From Acidobacteriaceae bacterium (GTDB lineage Bacteria; Acidobacteriota; Terriglobia; Terriglobales; Acidobacteriaceae), in NCBI GenBank assembly GCA_003134655.1, contig PLBY01000161.1, positions 230,900-294,899 of the forward strand: a stretch of 64,000 nucleotides of DNA, written 5' to 3'. The position numbers and the translations under genes were made by a program. Under the pieces are notes generated by a model. The model had not been told where the DNA came from, did not search any database, and was given only the letters and a program-made list of their open reading frames with translations. Positions 41,302-50,939 of this stretch are shown in pieces. Position 1 is the stretch's first letter, and each line of letters begins with the position of its first letter.

Positions 41302-41343
41302 GATCCTTCGCTCCGCCTGAAAAACGGCTGCGCTCAGGATGAC
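41302..41343. repeat. GATCCTTCGC...GCTCAGGATGAC element
   Basis: A 42-base element just after rplM. It differs from the copy at 44744-44785 at one base only, and its ends are imperfect inverted repeats (GATCC...GGATGAC). Confidence 0.9.
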
Positions 41344-41383
41344 AAGGTTTCGTGACAGTTTATGAAACTCCGCTTCTGGTTTG

Positions 41384-41418
41384 AGCTAGAAGCTTAGGAG
41401 CTTAGGAGCTAAAAGCTA
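41384..41418. repeat. AGCTTAGG array that carries the rpsI ribosome site
   Basis: Units AGCTAGA, AGCTTAGG, AGCTTAGG, AGCTAAA and AGCTA stand end to end directly before rpsI. The only Shine-Dalgarno-like stretch for rpsI, AGGAG at 41404-41408, lies inside the array. Confidence 0.75.
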
Positions 41419-41419
41419 C

Positions 41420-41815
41420 ATGGCAGAACTAGTTCAATACTACGGAACGGGACGCCGCAAGAGGGCGATTGCCCGTGTGTATTTGCGTCCGGGCAGCGGC
41501 GATTTCAAGGTGAACGGGCGCGCGTTCGAAGAGTATTTCGTGACCCCGGCGCAGCGTTCGGCGGCGAAGTCGCCTCTAGCGTCTTCGGATACGGCAGCGA
41601 CGTTCAATGTCATCGCCAGTGTACTGGGCGGCGGCGTGCGCGGCCAGGCCGACGCGGTGAAGTTGGGTATTGCCCGCGCATTGATGCAGTTTAATGCGGA
41701 ACTGCGCAAGAAGCTGAAGGCCGAGGGCATGGTCAGCCGCGACTCGCGCGGCAAAGAGCGCAAGAAGTACGGACAGAAGGGCGCTCGCAAGCGGTTCCAG
41801 TTCTCGAAGCGGTAA
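41420..41815 (+). CDS. rpsI: 30S ribosomal protein S9
   Basis: The 131-residue product is a full-length S9: [20 protein letters not shown] at the start, [20 protein letters not shown] in the centre and the conserved C-terminal tail [14 protein letters not shown] that reaches the ribosomal P site. It follows rplM. Its ribosome site appears to come from the AGCTTAGG repeat array, an odd arrangement for a highly expressed gene. Confidence 0.98.
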   Translation: MAELVQYYGTGRRKRAIARVYLRPGSGDFKVNGRAFEEYFVTPAQRSAAKSPLASSDTAATFNVIASVLGGGVRGQADAVKLGIARALMQFNAELRKKLKAEGMVSRDSRGKERKKYGQKGARKRFQFSKR

Positions 41816-41819
41816 TTTC

Positions 41820-41905
41820 TGTAGAGACGTTGCTTGCAACGTCTCCTGCCGGCAACGGCAGATCAGTGCGTGGCTGGAAGAGACGTAGCAAGCTACGTCT
41901 CTACG
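41820..41905. repeat. Two GTAGAGACGT palindromes after rpsI
   Basis: GTAGAGACGTTGCTTGCAAC followed by GTCTC (41820-41844), and GAGACGTAGCAAGCTACGTC followed by TCTAC (41880-41904), are two near-perfect palindromes with the same ends. They belong to a repeat type seen widely in environmental genomes. They may serve as terminators, but no T run follows. Confidence 0.85.
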
Positions 41906-41979
41906 AAGTGATTGGTTTTAGGTGTTCAATTCTTCTCGTGCCTCGCGGCGCGGGGACGGGAATGGCAATCGGGAATAAA

Positions 41980-42062
41980 GGTTTCAACGTTTCAGAGTTT
42001 CAAGGTTGCAAAGTTATAGAAAACTGACTTTGAAACTTTGCAACCTTGAAACTATGAAACCT
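41980..42062. repeat. (GTTTCAAG)n fold-back array before rpsB
   Basis: The left side is built of GTTTCAA units (41980-42015) and the right side of the reverse (42026-42062). The arms 41996-42015 and 42034-42053 are a perfect 20-bp inverted repeat around an 18-base loop. The structure ends 33 bases before the rpsB start. Confidence 0.92.
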
Positions 42063-42095
42063 CGGGTTTCCGATGCAGACTAAAGAGGAGGTTCA

Positions 42096-42986
<891 letters not shown>

Positions 42987-42988
42987 GA

Positions 42989-43016
42989 GCAGTACTCGGT
43001 ACTCAGTACTCAGTTA
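42989..43016. repeat. TACTCAG tandem array after rpsB
   Basis: AGTACTCGGTACTCAGTACT followed by CAGT, four units, two bases after the rpsB stop. The same kind of array follows the lipoprotein gene at 38,756. Confidence 0.88.
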
Positions 43017-43098
43017 GAGACCGCCGAGGTGAGTTCGTAACAAACCGGGCATTGGAATCAGACCCGCGCGGGTCGTCCGGCGCGGGTTTAATTTTATA

Positions 43099-43172
43099 GG
43101 TTTCAAGGTTTCAAAGAACGAGATTCTGATTTTGTCTTGAAACATTGCAACCTTGAAACATTGAAACTTTAA
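43099..43172. repeat. (GTTTCAAG)n fold-back array before tsf
   Basis: GGTTTCAAGGTTTCAAAG (from 43099) is followed after about 20 bases by reversed units (CTTGAAACATTGCAACCTTG, then AAACATTGAAAC). The pairing is imperfect but the orientation is clearly inverted. It ends 12 bases before the tsf ATG. Confidence 0.88.
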
Positions 43173-43183
43173 CTTGAGGAATT

Positions 43184-43840
43184 ATGGGTACTACTACAGT
43201 GAATATTTCTGCGGCACAAGTGAAGGACCTCCGTGAGAAGACCGGGGCTCCGATGATGGATTGCAAGCAGGCCCTGACCGAAGCCAAAGGCGACATGGAG
43301 CAGGCGGTCGTGATTTTGCGCAAGAAGGGCGTTTCGGTGGCAGCCAAGAAGGCGGCGCGCGTGACCAGTGAAGGATCGGTGGCTAGCTACATTCACGCCG
43401 GCGGCAAGATTGGTGTGCTCGTCGAAGTGAACTGCGAGAGCGATTTCGTGGCGCGTACCGACGACTTCAAGGAACTGGTGCACGACATCGCGATGCACAT
43501 TGCGGCCAGCGATCCCAAGTACGTGCGCAAGGAAGACGTGACGCCTGCGGACTTCGCCCGCGAGAAGGAAATTTTCCTCGCGCAGGCGATTGCCAGCGGA
43601 AAGCCCGCCAATATTGCCGAGAAGATGGTGAACGGCAAGATGGAAAAGTTCTATGAAGAAGTCTGCTTGCTTGAGCAGCCCTTCATCAAGGACCAGACCA
43701 TCTCGATCTCGCAACTAATTGCGGCTAAGATCGGCAAGCTGGGCGAGAACATCGCCGTGCGACGCTTTGCGCGCTTCAAGGTCGGTGACGTGGGCGAGAC
43801 TGTGGCTGTCACGAAACCGGCAGAGCCGAAAGGCGAATAG
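43184..43840 (+). CDS. tsf: Elongation factor Ts
   Basis: The 218-residue product has the UBA-like N-terminal domain (VKDLREKTGAPMMDCKQALT, EAKGDMEQAVVILRKKG) and one core dimerisation subdomain (YIHAGGKIGVLVEVNCESDF, VARTDDFKELVHDIAMHIAA). It exchanges nucleotide on EF-Tu. The length of about 218 is that of short EF-Ts forms with one core subdomain, as in Thermus and other phyla. GAGGAATT precedes the ATG. A strong terminator follows, separating it from pyrH. Confidence 0.98.
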   Translation: MGTTTVNISAAQVKDLREKTGAPMMDCKQALTEAKGDMEQAVVILRKKGVSVAAKKAARVTSEGSVASYIHAGGKIGVLVEVNCESDFVARTDDFKELVHDIAMHIAASDPKYVRKEDVTPADFAREKEIFLAQAIASGKPANIAEKMVNGKMEKFYEEVCLLEQPFIKDQTISISQLIAAKIGKLGENIAVRRFARFKVGDVGETVAVTKPAEPKGE

Positions 43841-43846
43841 TTCATG

Positions 43847-43870
43847 GGCGCCCTGCGGGGCGCCTTTTTT
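43847..43870 (+). terminator. Rho-independent terminator after tsf
   Basis: GGCGCCC (43847-43853) pairs with GGGCGCC (43858-43864) around TGCG, followed by six T. It should uncouple tsf from pyrH. Confidence 0.92.
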
Positions 43871-43878
43871 GTGAGTTA

Positions 43879-43967
43879 AGGTTTCAAAGTTTCAAGGTTT
43901 CAGCGTTTCAAAGTAGAGTAGCCTGAAAGGGACATTGAAACCTTGTAACTCTGAAACCTTGAAACGT
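43879..43967. repeat. (GTTTCAAG)n fold-back array before pyrH
   Basis: AAGGTTTCAAAGTTTCAAGG then TTTCAGCGTTTCAAAG on the left, and CATTGAAACCTTG then CTCTGAAACCTTGAAACG on the right, form an inverted pair. It ends 9 bases before the pyrH ATG and leaves no recognisable Shine-Dalgarno. Confidence 0.9.
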
Positions 43968-43975
43968 GTTCACTC

Positions 43976-44707
43976 ATGACGACTCCGACCCCTGCCTTCA
44001 AACGCATTTTGCTCAAGATTTCCGGTGAAGCTCTGGCGGCGAACCAGGGCTTCGGCGTCGACACTGCGCGCATCCACGAAGTGGCGGCGGAGCTGGCCGA
44101 CGTTCACAAGCTGGGCGTGCAGTTGGCCATTGTCGTGGGCGGGGGGAATTTTTTCCGGGGCGTGGCGCAGCAGGCGAAGGATATGGACCGGGTTTCCGCC
44201 GATCACATGGGCATGCTCGCCACCGTGATCAATGGGCTGGCGCTGCAGGATGCACTGGAGAAGCAGGGCGTCTACACGCGGGTGCAATCCGCCATCGAGA
44301 TGAAGCAGGTGGCCGAGCCTTTCATTCGCCGCCGGGCGATTCGCCATCTGGAGAAGGGACGCGTGGTCATCTTTGCCGGTGGCACCGGCAATCCCTATTT
44401 CTCAACCGATACTGCGGCTTCGCTCCGTGCCATGGAGATCAAGGCGGAGGCGATTCTCAAGGCCACGCGGGTGGATGGAATATACGACGCCGATCCGCTG
44501 AAGGTCGACGGTGCCAAGAAGTTCAATCACATTTCCTATATGGACGTGCTGAAGCTGGGGCTGAAAGTGATGGACTCCACGGCCATCAGCCTGTGCAAGG
44601 ACAATAACCTGCCGATCATCGTCTTCAATTTGAACCACCACGGGAACATCAGGCGAGTGGTGCTGGGTGAGAAGATTGGGTCGAGGGTCAGCGCGAAGGG
44701 TGAGTGA
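43976..44707 (+). CDS. pyrH: UMP kinase
   Basis: The 243-residue product is a bacterial amino-acid-kinase-fold UMP kinase: [80 protein letters not shown] and [19 protein letters not shown]. It makes UDP from UMP and ATP and is allosterically controlled by GTP and UTP in other bacteria. It sits between tsf and frr, the standard order. The bases before the ATG belong to the fold-back array and show no ribosome site. Confidence 0.98.
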   Translation: MTTPTPAFKRILLKISGEALAANQGFGVDTARIHEVAAELADVHKLGVQLAIVVGGGNFFRGVAQQAKDMDRVSADHMGMLATVINGLALQDALEKQGVYTRVQSAIEMKQVAEPFIRRRAIRHLEKGRVVIFAGGTGNPYFSTDTAASLRAMEIKAEAILKATRVDGIYDADPLKVDGAKKFNHISYMDVLKLGLKVMDSTAISLCKDNNLPIIVFNLNHHGNIRRVVLGEKIGSRVSAKGE

Positions 44708-44743
44708 GTCGGGCGCCAGTTGGGAGCGCTTTGGTCCGCGCCA

Positions 44744-44785
44744 GATCCTTCGCTCCGCCTGAAAAACGGCTTCGCTCAGGATGAC
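44744..44785. repeat. GATCCTTCGC...GCTCAGGATGAC element, second copy
   Basis: A 42-base copy, 41/42 identical to 41302-41343, between pyrH and frr. Confidence 0.9.
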
Positions 44786-44913
44786 GCCCTTGAAAAAACT
44801 GGCTACTCCTTTTCCAAACTGAGCTGCCACCTGATTCACTCAATTCTGTAGCTGGCTTTTAGGTTCGGTTTATAATTCAACGTTTTGATTCCTGAAGTGT
44901 ACGGAGCGGACCC

Positions 44914-45489
44914 ATGGCTGATAGCGCGCCTCTGAAAGAGATTCGAGTTCAACTCAAAACGCGAATGGACAAGGCGGTGGACGACTTCCGCAAGGCGATG
45001 GCGGGCGTGCGGACCGGGCGCGCGAACGTACACATGCTGGATAACGTGAACGTCGATTACTACGGCTCGCAGATGCCGCTGAACCAGGTGGCGCAGGTAC
45101 ATGCGCCCGAGGCACAGTTGATCACGGTGCAGCCGTTTGATCTGTCGCAGTTGGGAGCGATTGAGAAAGCGATCCGCGCTGGGGATATGGGATTGAATCC
45201 GATGAACGACGGCAAACTGATCCGCGTGCCGGTTCCCGCGCTCACCCAGGAGCGGCGGCAGGACATGGTGAAGCACCTGCACCGGGTGCTGGAAGAGCAC
45301 AGGACAGCGGTGCGCAATATCCGCCGCGACGGCAACGACGCCATCAAGAAGGCCCTGAAGGATAAAAAGATTACCGAGGACGAAGAGAAGCGCTCGCTCG
45401 ACGAGATTCAGAAGCTGACCGACGGCGAGATCAAGAAGATGGAAGAGATGAGCAAGGGGAAAGAAAAGGAAGTGCTGGAGCTCAAATAG
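44914..45489 (+). CDS. frr: Ribosome recycling factor
   Basis: The 191-residue product has the RRF layout: helical stalk (residues 1-30 and 105-191) and beta/alpha head (31-104). VDDFRKAMAGVRTGRANVHM, LNQVAQVHAPEAQLITVQPF, LIRVPVPALTQERRQDMVKH and HRTAVRNIRRDGNDAIKKAL are family signatures. With EF-G it splits post-termination ribosomes. TATAAT at 44870-44875 suggests its own promoter. GGAGC precedes the ATG. Confidence 0.98.
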   Translation: MADSAPLKEIRVQLKTRMDKAVDDFRKAMAGVRTGRANVHMLDNVNVDYYGSQMPLNQVAQVHAPEAQLITVQPFDLSQLGAIEKAIRAGDMGLNPMNDGKLIRVPVPALTQERRQDMVKHLHRVLEEHRTAVRNIRRDGNDAIKKALKDKKITEDEEKRSLDEIQKLTDGEIKKMEEMSKGKEKEVLELK

Positions 45490-45530
45490 GCTTTCTTCGA
45501 CTTGGATTTCTGAATCAGCATTCAAACCGA

Positions 45531-45560
45531 GGACAGTCGCAGGCGGCTGTTCCCGCATAA
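45531..45560. repeat. Partial REP-like palindrome upstream of the oxidoreductase
   Basis: AGGACAGTCGCAGGCGGCTG followed by TTCCCGCATA is a half copy of the REP element seen at 4,821, 45,838 and 47,257. Confidence 0.7.
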
Positions 45561-45607
45561 ACCTCCCACGAACACCCCGGTGTTTCCTCACATATAATTG
45601 AGGCTCG

Positions 45608-47827
45608 ATGAAGCAGGTCGTCCATGCCGCGTGTCCGCACGACTGTCCTGATGCTTGCGGGGTGCTGATCACTGTGCAGGACGGGCGGGCTACGAAGATT
45701 CAGGGGGATCCGGAGCATCCGGTGACGCGCGGATTTTTGTGCGCCAAGGTGGCGAAGTATCTGGATCGGGTGTATTCGCCGGACCGGGTATTGTATCCGC
45801 TGAGGCGGATTGGGCCTAAAGGGCCAGAGGCGGGGCAGCAGAGCTTCGCTCCGCATGGACAGCCGGGGGCGGCTGTCCCCACACAAACCGATCGAACACA
45901 GACTTGGGAGCGGATTTCCTGGGACCAGGCTTTGGACGAGATTGCATCGCGGTTGCGGGCGATTTCGGCGGAGTTTGGGAGCGAGGCCATCCTGCCTTAC
46001 TCCTTTGGAGGAACTCTGGGAGCGCTCAACAGCGCCTCCATGGACCGCCGATTCTTTCACCGGCTGGGCGCGTCGCAGTTGGAGCGCGCCATCTGCTCGG
46101 CTGCGGGAGAGGCTGGGCTGGAGTCGGTGCTGGGTGTGAAGATGGGCACCGAGCCCGAACAGTTCCGGCATGCGAAGTACATCATTGCGTGGGCGTCAAA
46201 CATTCACGCCAACAACGTGCACCTTTGGCCGTTCATCACAGAGGCGCGGCGGAACGGGGCGAAGTTGGTAGTGATCGATCCGTACCGCACGCGCACCGCA
46301 GCTTGCGCCGACTGGTATTTGCCTATCAATCCGGGGACGGACGCGGCGCTCGCTTTAGGCATGATGCACGTCATCATCGGCGAGAACCTGCACGATGCCG
46401 ACTATGTTTCGAAATACACGCTGGGCTTCGAGCAACTGCGCGAGAAGGTGAAGGAATATCCGCCGGAGAAGGTGGCACAGTGGACGGGGATTTCGACTGA
46501 GGATATTCGCACGCTGGCGCTCGAGTATGCCACGGTGCGGCCCTCGGTGATCCGGCTCAACTATGGCGTGCAGCGCTCTGAGGGCGGCGGGATGGCTACA
46601 CGCGCGATCGTCATGCTGCCCTGCATCCTGGGATCGTGGAAAGAAATCGGTGGCGGGCTGCAGATGTCGACGAGCGGAGCAACTGCCTTCAAGACTGAGG
46701 CGTTGAAACGGCCCGACCTGATGAAGGTCGCGTTGGGACGCGAAGCCCGGACCATCAACATGGTGGAGTTGGGACGCGTGCTTAATACGTTGAACGATCC
46801 GCCGGTGAAGGCTCTGTTCGTCTATGGGTCGAATCCGGCGGCAGTCGCTCCCCGGCACAACGAAGTGGTTCGAGGGCTTCTGCGGCCGGATCTTTTCACC
46901 GTGGTCCACGAGCAGTTTTTCACGGACACGACGGACTATGCCGACATTGTGCTGCCGGCGACCACGTTCTTCGAGCACAAAGATTTGCAGAAGGCGTACG
47001 GGCACTACTATGTGCAGGTTTCGAATCAGGCGATTGCGCCGCTCGGCGAGTGCCGTTCGAACGTGGAACTGTTCCGCGCGATGGCGGAACGGATGGGATT
47101 CGAGGAAGAGTGTTTCCGCGAGACCGTGGACGAGATGATAGACGCGGCTTTGGATTCGACGGATCCGTGGCTGGAGGGGATCAGCCGCGAACGGCTTGAG
47201 CAGGGACAGGTGCGGCTGAACTTTGGGGCTTCCGGCGCTCGGCCTCCGGTTTCCGGCGCGGAGCTTCGCTCCGCGGGACAGCCGAAGGCGGCTGTCCCCA
47301 CACAACCCGAACCCTTTCTTCCTTTTGCACACGGTGGTTTTCGGACCGCTTCCGGTAAGGCGGAGCTTTATAGCGAGGCGGTGAAGGCGTTGGGGCTCGA
47401 TCCGGTCGCGGACTTTACGCCTCCCAGTGAATCGCGGCACGGAACGAAGCAGGGCACGCTTCCTCTGGAACTGCTGGCGCGGAAGGCTGACAATTTCCTG
47501 AATACCACGTTTTCCAACGTACCTTCGGTGCGGGAGATGGAAGAAACGGGGCTGCTGGAGATTTCTGCGCCTGACGCTAAGGCGCGCGGCATCGGCGACG
47601 GTGACCGAGTTCGCGTCTTCAACCACAGAGGTGATATCGTCTTGAAGGCGCGGGTGGACGGCAAGGTTCAGCCCGGAGTTGTCTCGGCGACCCTCAATTG
47701 GGTGAAGACGACGCCGGGTTCCCAAAGCATTAATGCCCTGACCTCAGAAAAACTTACCGACATGGGCAACTCGGCGACGTTTTATTCCGTCTTGGTTGAG
47801 GTAGAGTTATCCAAGCCATCCCCATGA
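45608..47827 (+). CDS. Molybdopterin (bis-MGD) oxidoreductase with in-frame repeat insertions
   Basis: The 739-residue product is a DMSO-reductase-superfamily catalytic subunit. A 4Fe-4S motif opens the protein (CPHDCPDAC at 9-17 and FLCAK near 45), WERISWDQALDEIASRLRAI follows, MGD-binding regions include VVIDPYRTRTA and FVYGSNPAAVAPRH, and a C-terminal molydopterin-dinucleotide domain starts near 625. There is no signal peptide and no partner subunit adjacent. Two segments look foreign: residues 77-93 (QQSFAPHGQPGAAVPTQ) and 538-565 (GASGARPPVSG, then AELRSAGQPKAAVPTQ). Both are read from intergenic-type repeats. If folded as loops the enzyme may still work. Confidence 0.92.
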   Translation: MKQVVHAACPHDCPDACGVLITVQDGRATKIQGDPEHPVTRGFLCAKVAKYLDRVYSPDRVLYPLRRIGPKGPEAGQQSFAPHGQPGAAVPTQTDRTQTWERISWDQALDEIASRLRAISAEFGSEAILPYSFGGTLGALNSASMDRRFFHRLGASQLERAICSAAGEAGLESVLGVKMGTEPEQFRHAKYIIAWASNIHANNVHLWPFITEARRNGAKLVVIDPYRTRTAACADWYLPINPGTDAALALGMMHVIIGENLHDADYVSKYTLGFEQLREKVKEYPPEKVAQWTGISTEDIRTLALEYATVRPSVIRLNYGVQRSEGGGMATRAIVMLPCILGSWKEIGGGLQMSTSGATAFKTEALKRPDLMKVALGREARTINMVELGRVLNTLNDPPVKALFVYGSNPAAVAPRHNEVVRGLLRPDLFTVVHEQFFTDTTDYADIVLPATTFFEHKDLQKAYGHYYVQVSNQAIAPLGECRSNVELFRAMAERMGFEEECFRETVDEMIDAALDSTDPWLEGISRERLEQGQVRLNFGASGARPPVSGAELRSAGQPKAAVPTQPEPFLPFAHGGFRTASGKAELYSEAVKALGLDPVADFTPPSESRHGTKQGTLPLELLARKADNFLNTTFSNVPSVREMEETGLLEISAPDAKARGIGDGDRVRVFNHRGDIVLKARVDGKVQPGVVSATLNWVKTTPGSQSINALTSEKLTDMGNSATFYSVLVEVELSKPSP
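45838..45885 (+). repeat. REP-like palindrome inside the oxidoreductase gene, copy 1
   Basis: GCAGAGCTTCGCTCCGCATG then GACAGCCG...GGCTGTCCCCACACA, the same element as 4821-4868, read in frame as SFAPHGQPGAAVPTQ. Confidence 0.9.
47222..47303 (+). repeat. GCTTCCGG array plus REP-like palindrome inside the oxidoreductase gene
   Basis: A GCTTCCGG-type array (47227-47256) abuts a full REP copy (47257-47303: GCGGAGCTTCGCTCCGCGGG then ACAGCCGAAGGCGGCTGTCC and CCACACA). Both are read in frame with no stop. Confidence 0.9.
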
Positions 47828-47901
47828 AGCAACCGCAGGTCTTGCTGATCGGATCAGACCTGATGGGTTGGACGAGCTTTTGACCCAGAAAGAGTTGCGG
47901 T

Positions 47902-47932
47902 TTGGACGCATTCCCTTGCTCTACCGTATAAT
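47902..47932 (+). promoter_or_regulatory. Candidate promoter of bamA
   Basis: TTGGAC (47902-47907), a 19-bp spacer and a perfect TATAAT (47927-47932) lie about 70 bases before the bamA start. The spacer is longer than ideal. Confidence 0.5.
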
Positions 47933-48003
47933 GACAGTTTTCTCACATCCCAGAGGCTGAGGTCGTAGCGATTCCTTTTCGCTTTCATTCGGAGAACCTT
48001 GTT

Positions 48004-50889
48004 GTGCCCAAGGGCCCCTGCTTTCCCAGGGCCTTGTCGGTGCCATCTTCTTCATTTCAACGGCCTTGGCCGAGAGTGGGGCGGAGTGCGCGTTGGTTTT
48101 GCATCGTCATCGCCGCGCTCTGGCTGATGGGGACAAGCTTGACGTGGGCGCAGAACGACATCGTCTCGGAGATTAACGTCAGTGGTAACCGCCGCATTCC
48201 CGCCGAGACCATCCGTGCCCGAATCTTCACCAAGGCGGGGGATGTTTACGATCAGGCCGCGCTGGAGCGTGACTTCAACTCTCTATGGAACACGGGCTAC
48301 TTCGAAGACATCAAGATCCTGCGGGAGCAAACGCCCAAGGGCTGGCGGCTGACCTTCCAAGTGAAAGAAAAGCCGACGATCCGCACCATCGAATACGTCG
48401 GCGCCAGTTCAGTTTCCAATAGCGACATCCTCGACCGGTTCAAGCAGGATAAAGTCGGCCTGGTGGTCGAGAGTCAGTACGATCCCACCCGCATCAAGAA
48501 AGCGGAAGTCTCCATCAAGAATCTGCTATCCGAACATGGCCGGCAGTTTGCTACGATTCGTTCCGAAGTACGGCAGATTCCTCCAGCTGCGGTCGGCATT
48601 ACCTTCGTGGTTAAGGAAGGGCCTAAGGTCAAAGTCGGTAAGATCAGGTTCGAAGGCAACAAGAACATCAATTCGCGAACTTTGCGGGCGGCCATGAAAA
48701 ACCTGAAGCCGATCGGCATTCCGCATTCGATCTTCCTGGAGAATATTTTCGCGAAGACCTACGACGCTACCAAACTGGAAGAAGACACCGAGCGGGTGCG
48801 GGCCGAGTACCAGAACCGCGGCTACTTCAAGGTGGGAGTGAGCGATCCCAAGACGGAGATCCACGACACGGGGCACAAGGGCTTCCACATCTGGCTGCTG
48901 CAGGCTGGTCCAGGCAAGGCCGTCGATATCACGATGCCCATCGAGGAAGGTGACAAGTACCGGATGGGTAAGATTACCTTCAAGAACAACAAGGCCATCT
49001 CTAACACCGCGGCCCTGCGTTCGCTGTTCCCGCTGAAGGATGGGGACATCTTCTCCCGCGAAAAGATCGCTAAAGGTATTGAGGCATTGCGTAAAGCTTA
49101 CGGCGAGTATGGGTACATCAATTACACGGGCGTTCCTTCCACCACCTTCGACGACGAAAAGAAGATCGCAAATCTGGAGATCGACATCGACGAGGGAAAG
49201 CAGTTTTACGTCCGACGCATCGAGTTCACGGGCAATACCACCACGCGCGACAAAGTGATCCGCCGCGAACTGGCGCTGGAAGAAGGCGGCATCTACAACT
49301 CGCGCCTGTGGGAACTGAGCCTGATGCGCCTGAATCAGCTCTCTTATTTCGACCAGCTCAAGCCGGACGACCCGAACGTGACGGAGAAAAAGCTGGATGA
49401 GAAGAACGGTCAAGTCGACCTGACCCTGAAGGTCAAGGAGAAGGGCAAGAACAGCATCGGGCTCAACGGCGGCGTGAGCGGGCTGGAGGGAGCCTTCATC
49501 GGGCTGAATTACTCGACGAATAACTTCCTGGGACGAGGCGAAACGCTGCAAGTGCAGATCAGCCTCGGCAATCTGGCGCGGAGCGTCATGTTCGGCTTTA
49601 CGCAGCCCTACATGTTCGATCGCCCACTGCAGTTTGGTTTTACGGTGTTCGGCAACAAGATCAGCTACAACCAGGCGCGGCAACTCTCCATCTTCAGTGG
49701 TCAGAATCTGAACCTGCCGGCGGCCCAGCTGCAAAACCTGCAGAACTACTCGCAGTCGAGCATCGGCTTTACCACGTCTTTGAGTTACCCGCTGCGGCGC
49801 TCGTTCAAGCGGGTCGGCATAACCTATTCGCTCGACCGGTCAAGCCTAGTGGCCCTCAGTACGGCTTCGAAGAGCCTTTTCGATTTCATCGCGTTCCGGG
49901 GGATTTCAGGACCGAACGCTGTGAACGGAATCGTCACCAGTTCGATCTTCCCCAACTTCTCGTTCAATACCCTGGACAGCGGAATCTCCCCACATAAAGG
50001 GCACCAGATGACGCTGGGGATGCAACTGGCAGGACTTGGTGGCACCGTCCGGTCGGTCCGTCCGTTGATTCAGTACAAGCAGTTCGTTCCCGTAAATCAC
50101 CGGCGCAACGCGATCGGCTTCAACGTGCAGGGATCGTTCATCAGCGGATATGGAGGCCTGGTGGCCCCGCCGTTCCAGCGCTTCTTCATGGGTGGCGAAA
50201 ACGATATTCGCGGTTTCGATATCCGGTCGATGTCGCCGGTGGCGTTCCTGCCGAGTTCGAATGTAATTACGCTGACCAATCCAGACGGGACCCCGGTTCC
50301 CAAGAACCCGGCGAATCCACGACTGGGTAACTGGACGATACCGATCCCGGTAGACCAGATCGTGTTCCCGGGCGGCGATCTCAGTGTGTTCGGGAACCTT
50401 GAATATCGCATCACGATCGCGGGGCCGGTGGCGATTGTGCCATTTGTGGATGCGGGTATCGACCCGATTCTCCGGCCGTCTCAGTTGCAGATTGCCACGG
50501 TGCAATATGACCAGGTGATCGGGACGCCATTCGGATGTCCCGTGCTGGATGCCGGTTACAACTGCCAGGGGGGAGGCATTTTGAACCCGAGGCCCTCGCA
50601 GAATCTTAGCGTTTTGAACTCCGCGAACTGGCAGGTGCGGATGTCCACGGGACTCGAACTGCAAATGTTCCTGCCGGTGGTGAACGCGCCCTTCCGCATT
50701 TACTGGGCATATAACCCTCTGCGGCTTGACCAGCAAGCCAACCCGCCGATTCCGATTACACGCTCGATGTTTCCGGCCGGTGCGGCGGGTGACTATACCT
50801 ACCACTTGGCAGTCAACACGTACGCTCCCAGTTTCCAGTTGAGGGAGCCGCGAAAGACGTTCCGGTTCACGGTGGCGACGACGTTCTAA
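48004..50889 (+). CDS. bamA: Outer-membrane protein assembly factor BamA
   Basis: The 961-residue product has a signal-like N-terminus (hydrophobic segment WFCIVIAALWLMGTSLTWAQ, about 32-51), five POTRA domains (about 53-480; the first begins VSEINVSGNRRIPAETIRAR) and a 16-strand barrel (about 490-961) with the (V/I)RGF motif in GGENDIRGFDIR and the terminal aromatic strand FRFTVATTF. It folds proteins into the outer membrane. GTG at 48004 is the start; the N-terminus ahead of the hydrophobic segment is longer and more basic than usual, so an internal start is possible. The Skp-like gene follows, the usual partner. Confidence 0.96.
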   Translation: MPKGPCFPRALSVPSSSFQRPWPRVGRSARWFCIVIAALWLMGTSLTWAQNDIVSEINVSGNRRIPAETIRARIFTKAGDVYDQAALERDFNSLWNTGYFEDIKILREQTPKGWRLTFQVKEKPTIRTIEYVGASSVSNSDILDRFKQDKVGLVVESQYDPTRIKKAEVSIKNLLSEHGRQFATIRSEVRQIPPAAVGITFVVKEGPKVKVGKIRFEGNKNINSRTLRAAMKNLKPIGIPHSIFLENIFAKTYDATKLEEDTERVRAEYQNRGYFKVGVSDPKTEIHDTGHKGFHIWLLQAGPGKAVDITMPIEEGDKYRMGKITFKNNKAISNTAALRSLFPLKDGDIFSREKIAKGIEALRKAYGEYGYINYTGVPSTTFDDEKKIANLEIDIDEGKQFYVRRIEFTGNTTTRDKVIRRELALEEGGIYNSRLWELSLMRLNQLSYFDQLKPDDPNVTEKKLDEKNGQVDLTLKVKEKGKNSIGLNGGVSGLEGAFIGLNYSTNNFLGRGETLQVQISLGNLARSVMFGFTQPYMFDRPLQFGFTVFGNKISYNQARQLSIFSGQNLNLPAAQLQNLQNYSQSSIGFTTSLSYPLRRSFKRVGITYSLDRSSLVALSTASKSLFDFIAFRGISGPNAVNGIVTSSIFPNFSFNTLDSGISPHKGHQMTLGMQLAGLGGTVRSVRPLIQYKQFVPVNHRRNAIGFNVQGSFISGYGGLVAPPFQRFFMGGENDIRGFDIRSMSPVAFLPSSNVITLTNPDGTPVPKNPANPRLGNWTIPIPVDQIVFPGGDLSVFGNLEYRITIAGPVAIVPFVDAGIDPILRPSQLQIATVQYDQVIGTPFGCPVLDAGYNCQGGGILNPRPSQNLSVLNSANWQVRMSTGLELQMFLPVVNAPFRIYWAYNPLRLDQQANPPIPITRSMFPAGAAGDYTYHLAVNTYAPSFQLREPRKTFRFTVATTF

Positions 50890-50909
50890 CTTGGCGCCAG
50901 GAAGTTTGT

Positions 50910-50939
50910 TTGACGGCCCGAGAGTGAGGTCACTATAAT
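50910..50939 (+). promoter_or_regulatory. Sigma-70-like promoter of the Skp-like gene
   Basis: TTGACG (50910-50915), 18-bp spacer, TATAAT (50934-50939). The predicted transcript has a leader of about 210 bases before the ATG at 51159, with no open frame of note. Confidence 0.7.

Noticed and set aside
46355-47725. 456-codon minus-strand frame opposite the oxidoreductase gene
   Set aside because: It mirrors a clear molybdopterin enzyme and has no domain; a GC-rich shadow.
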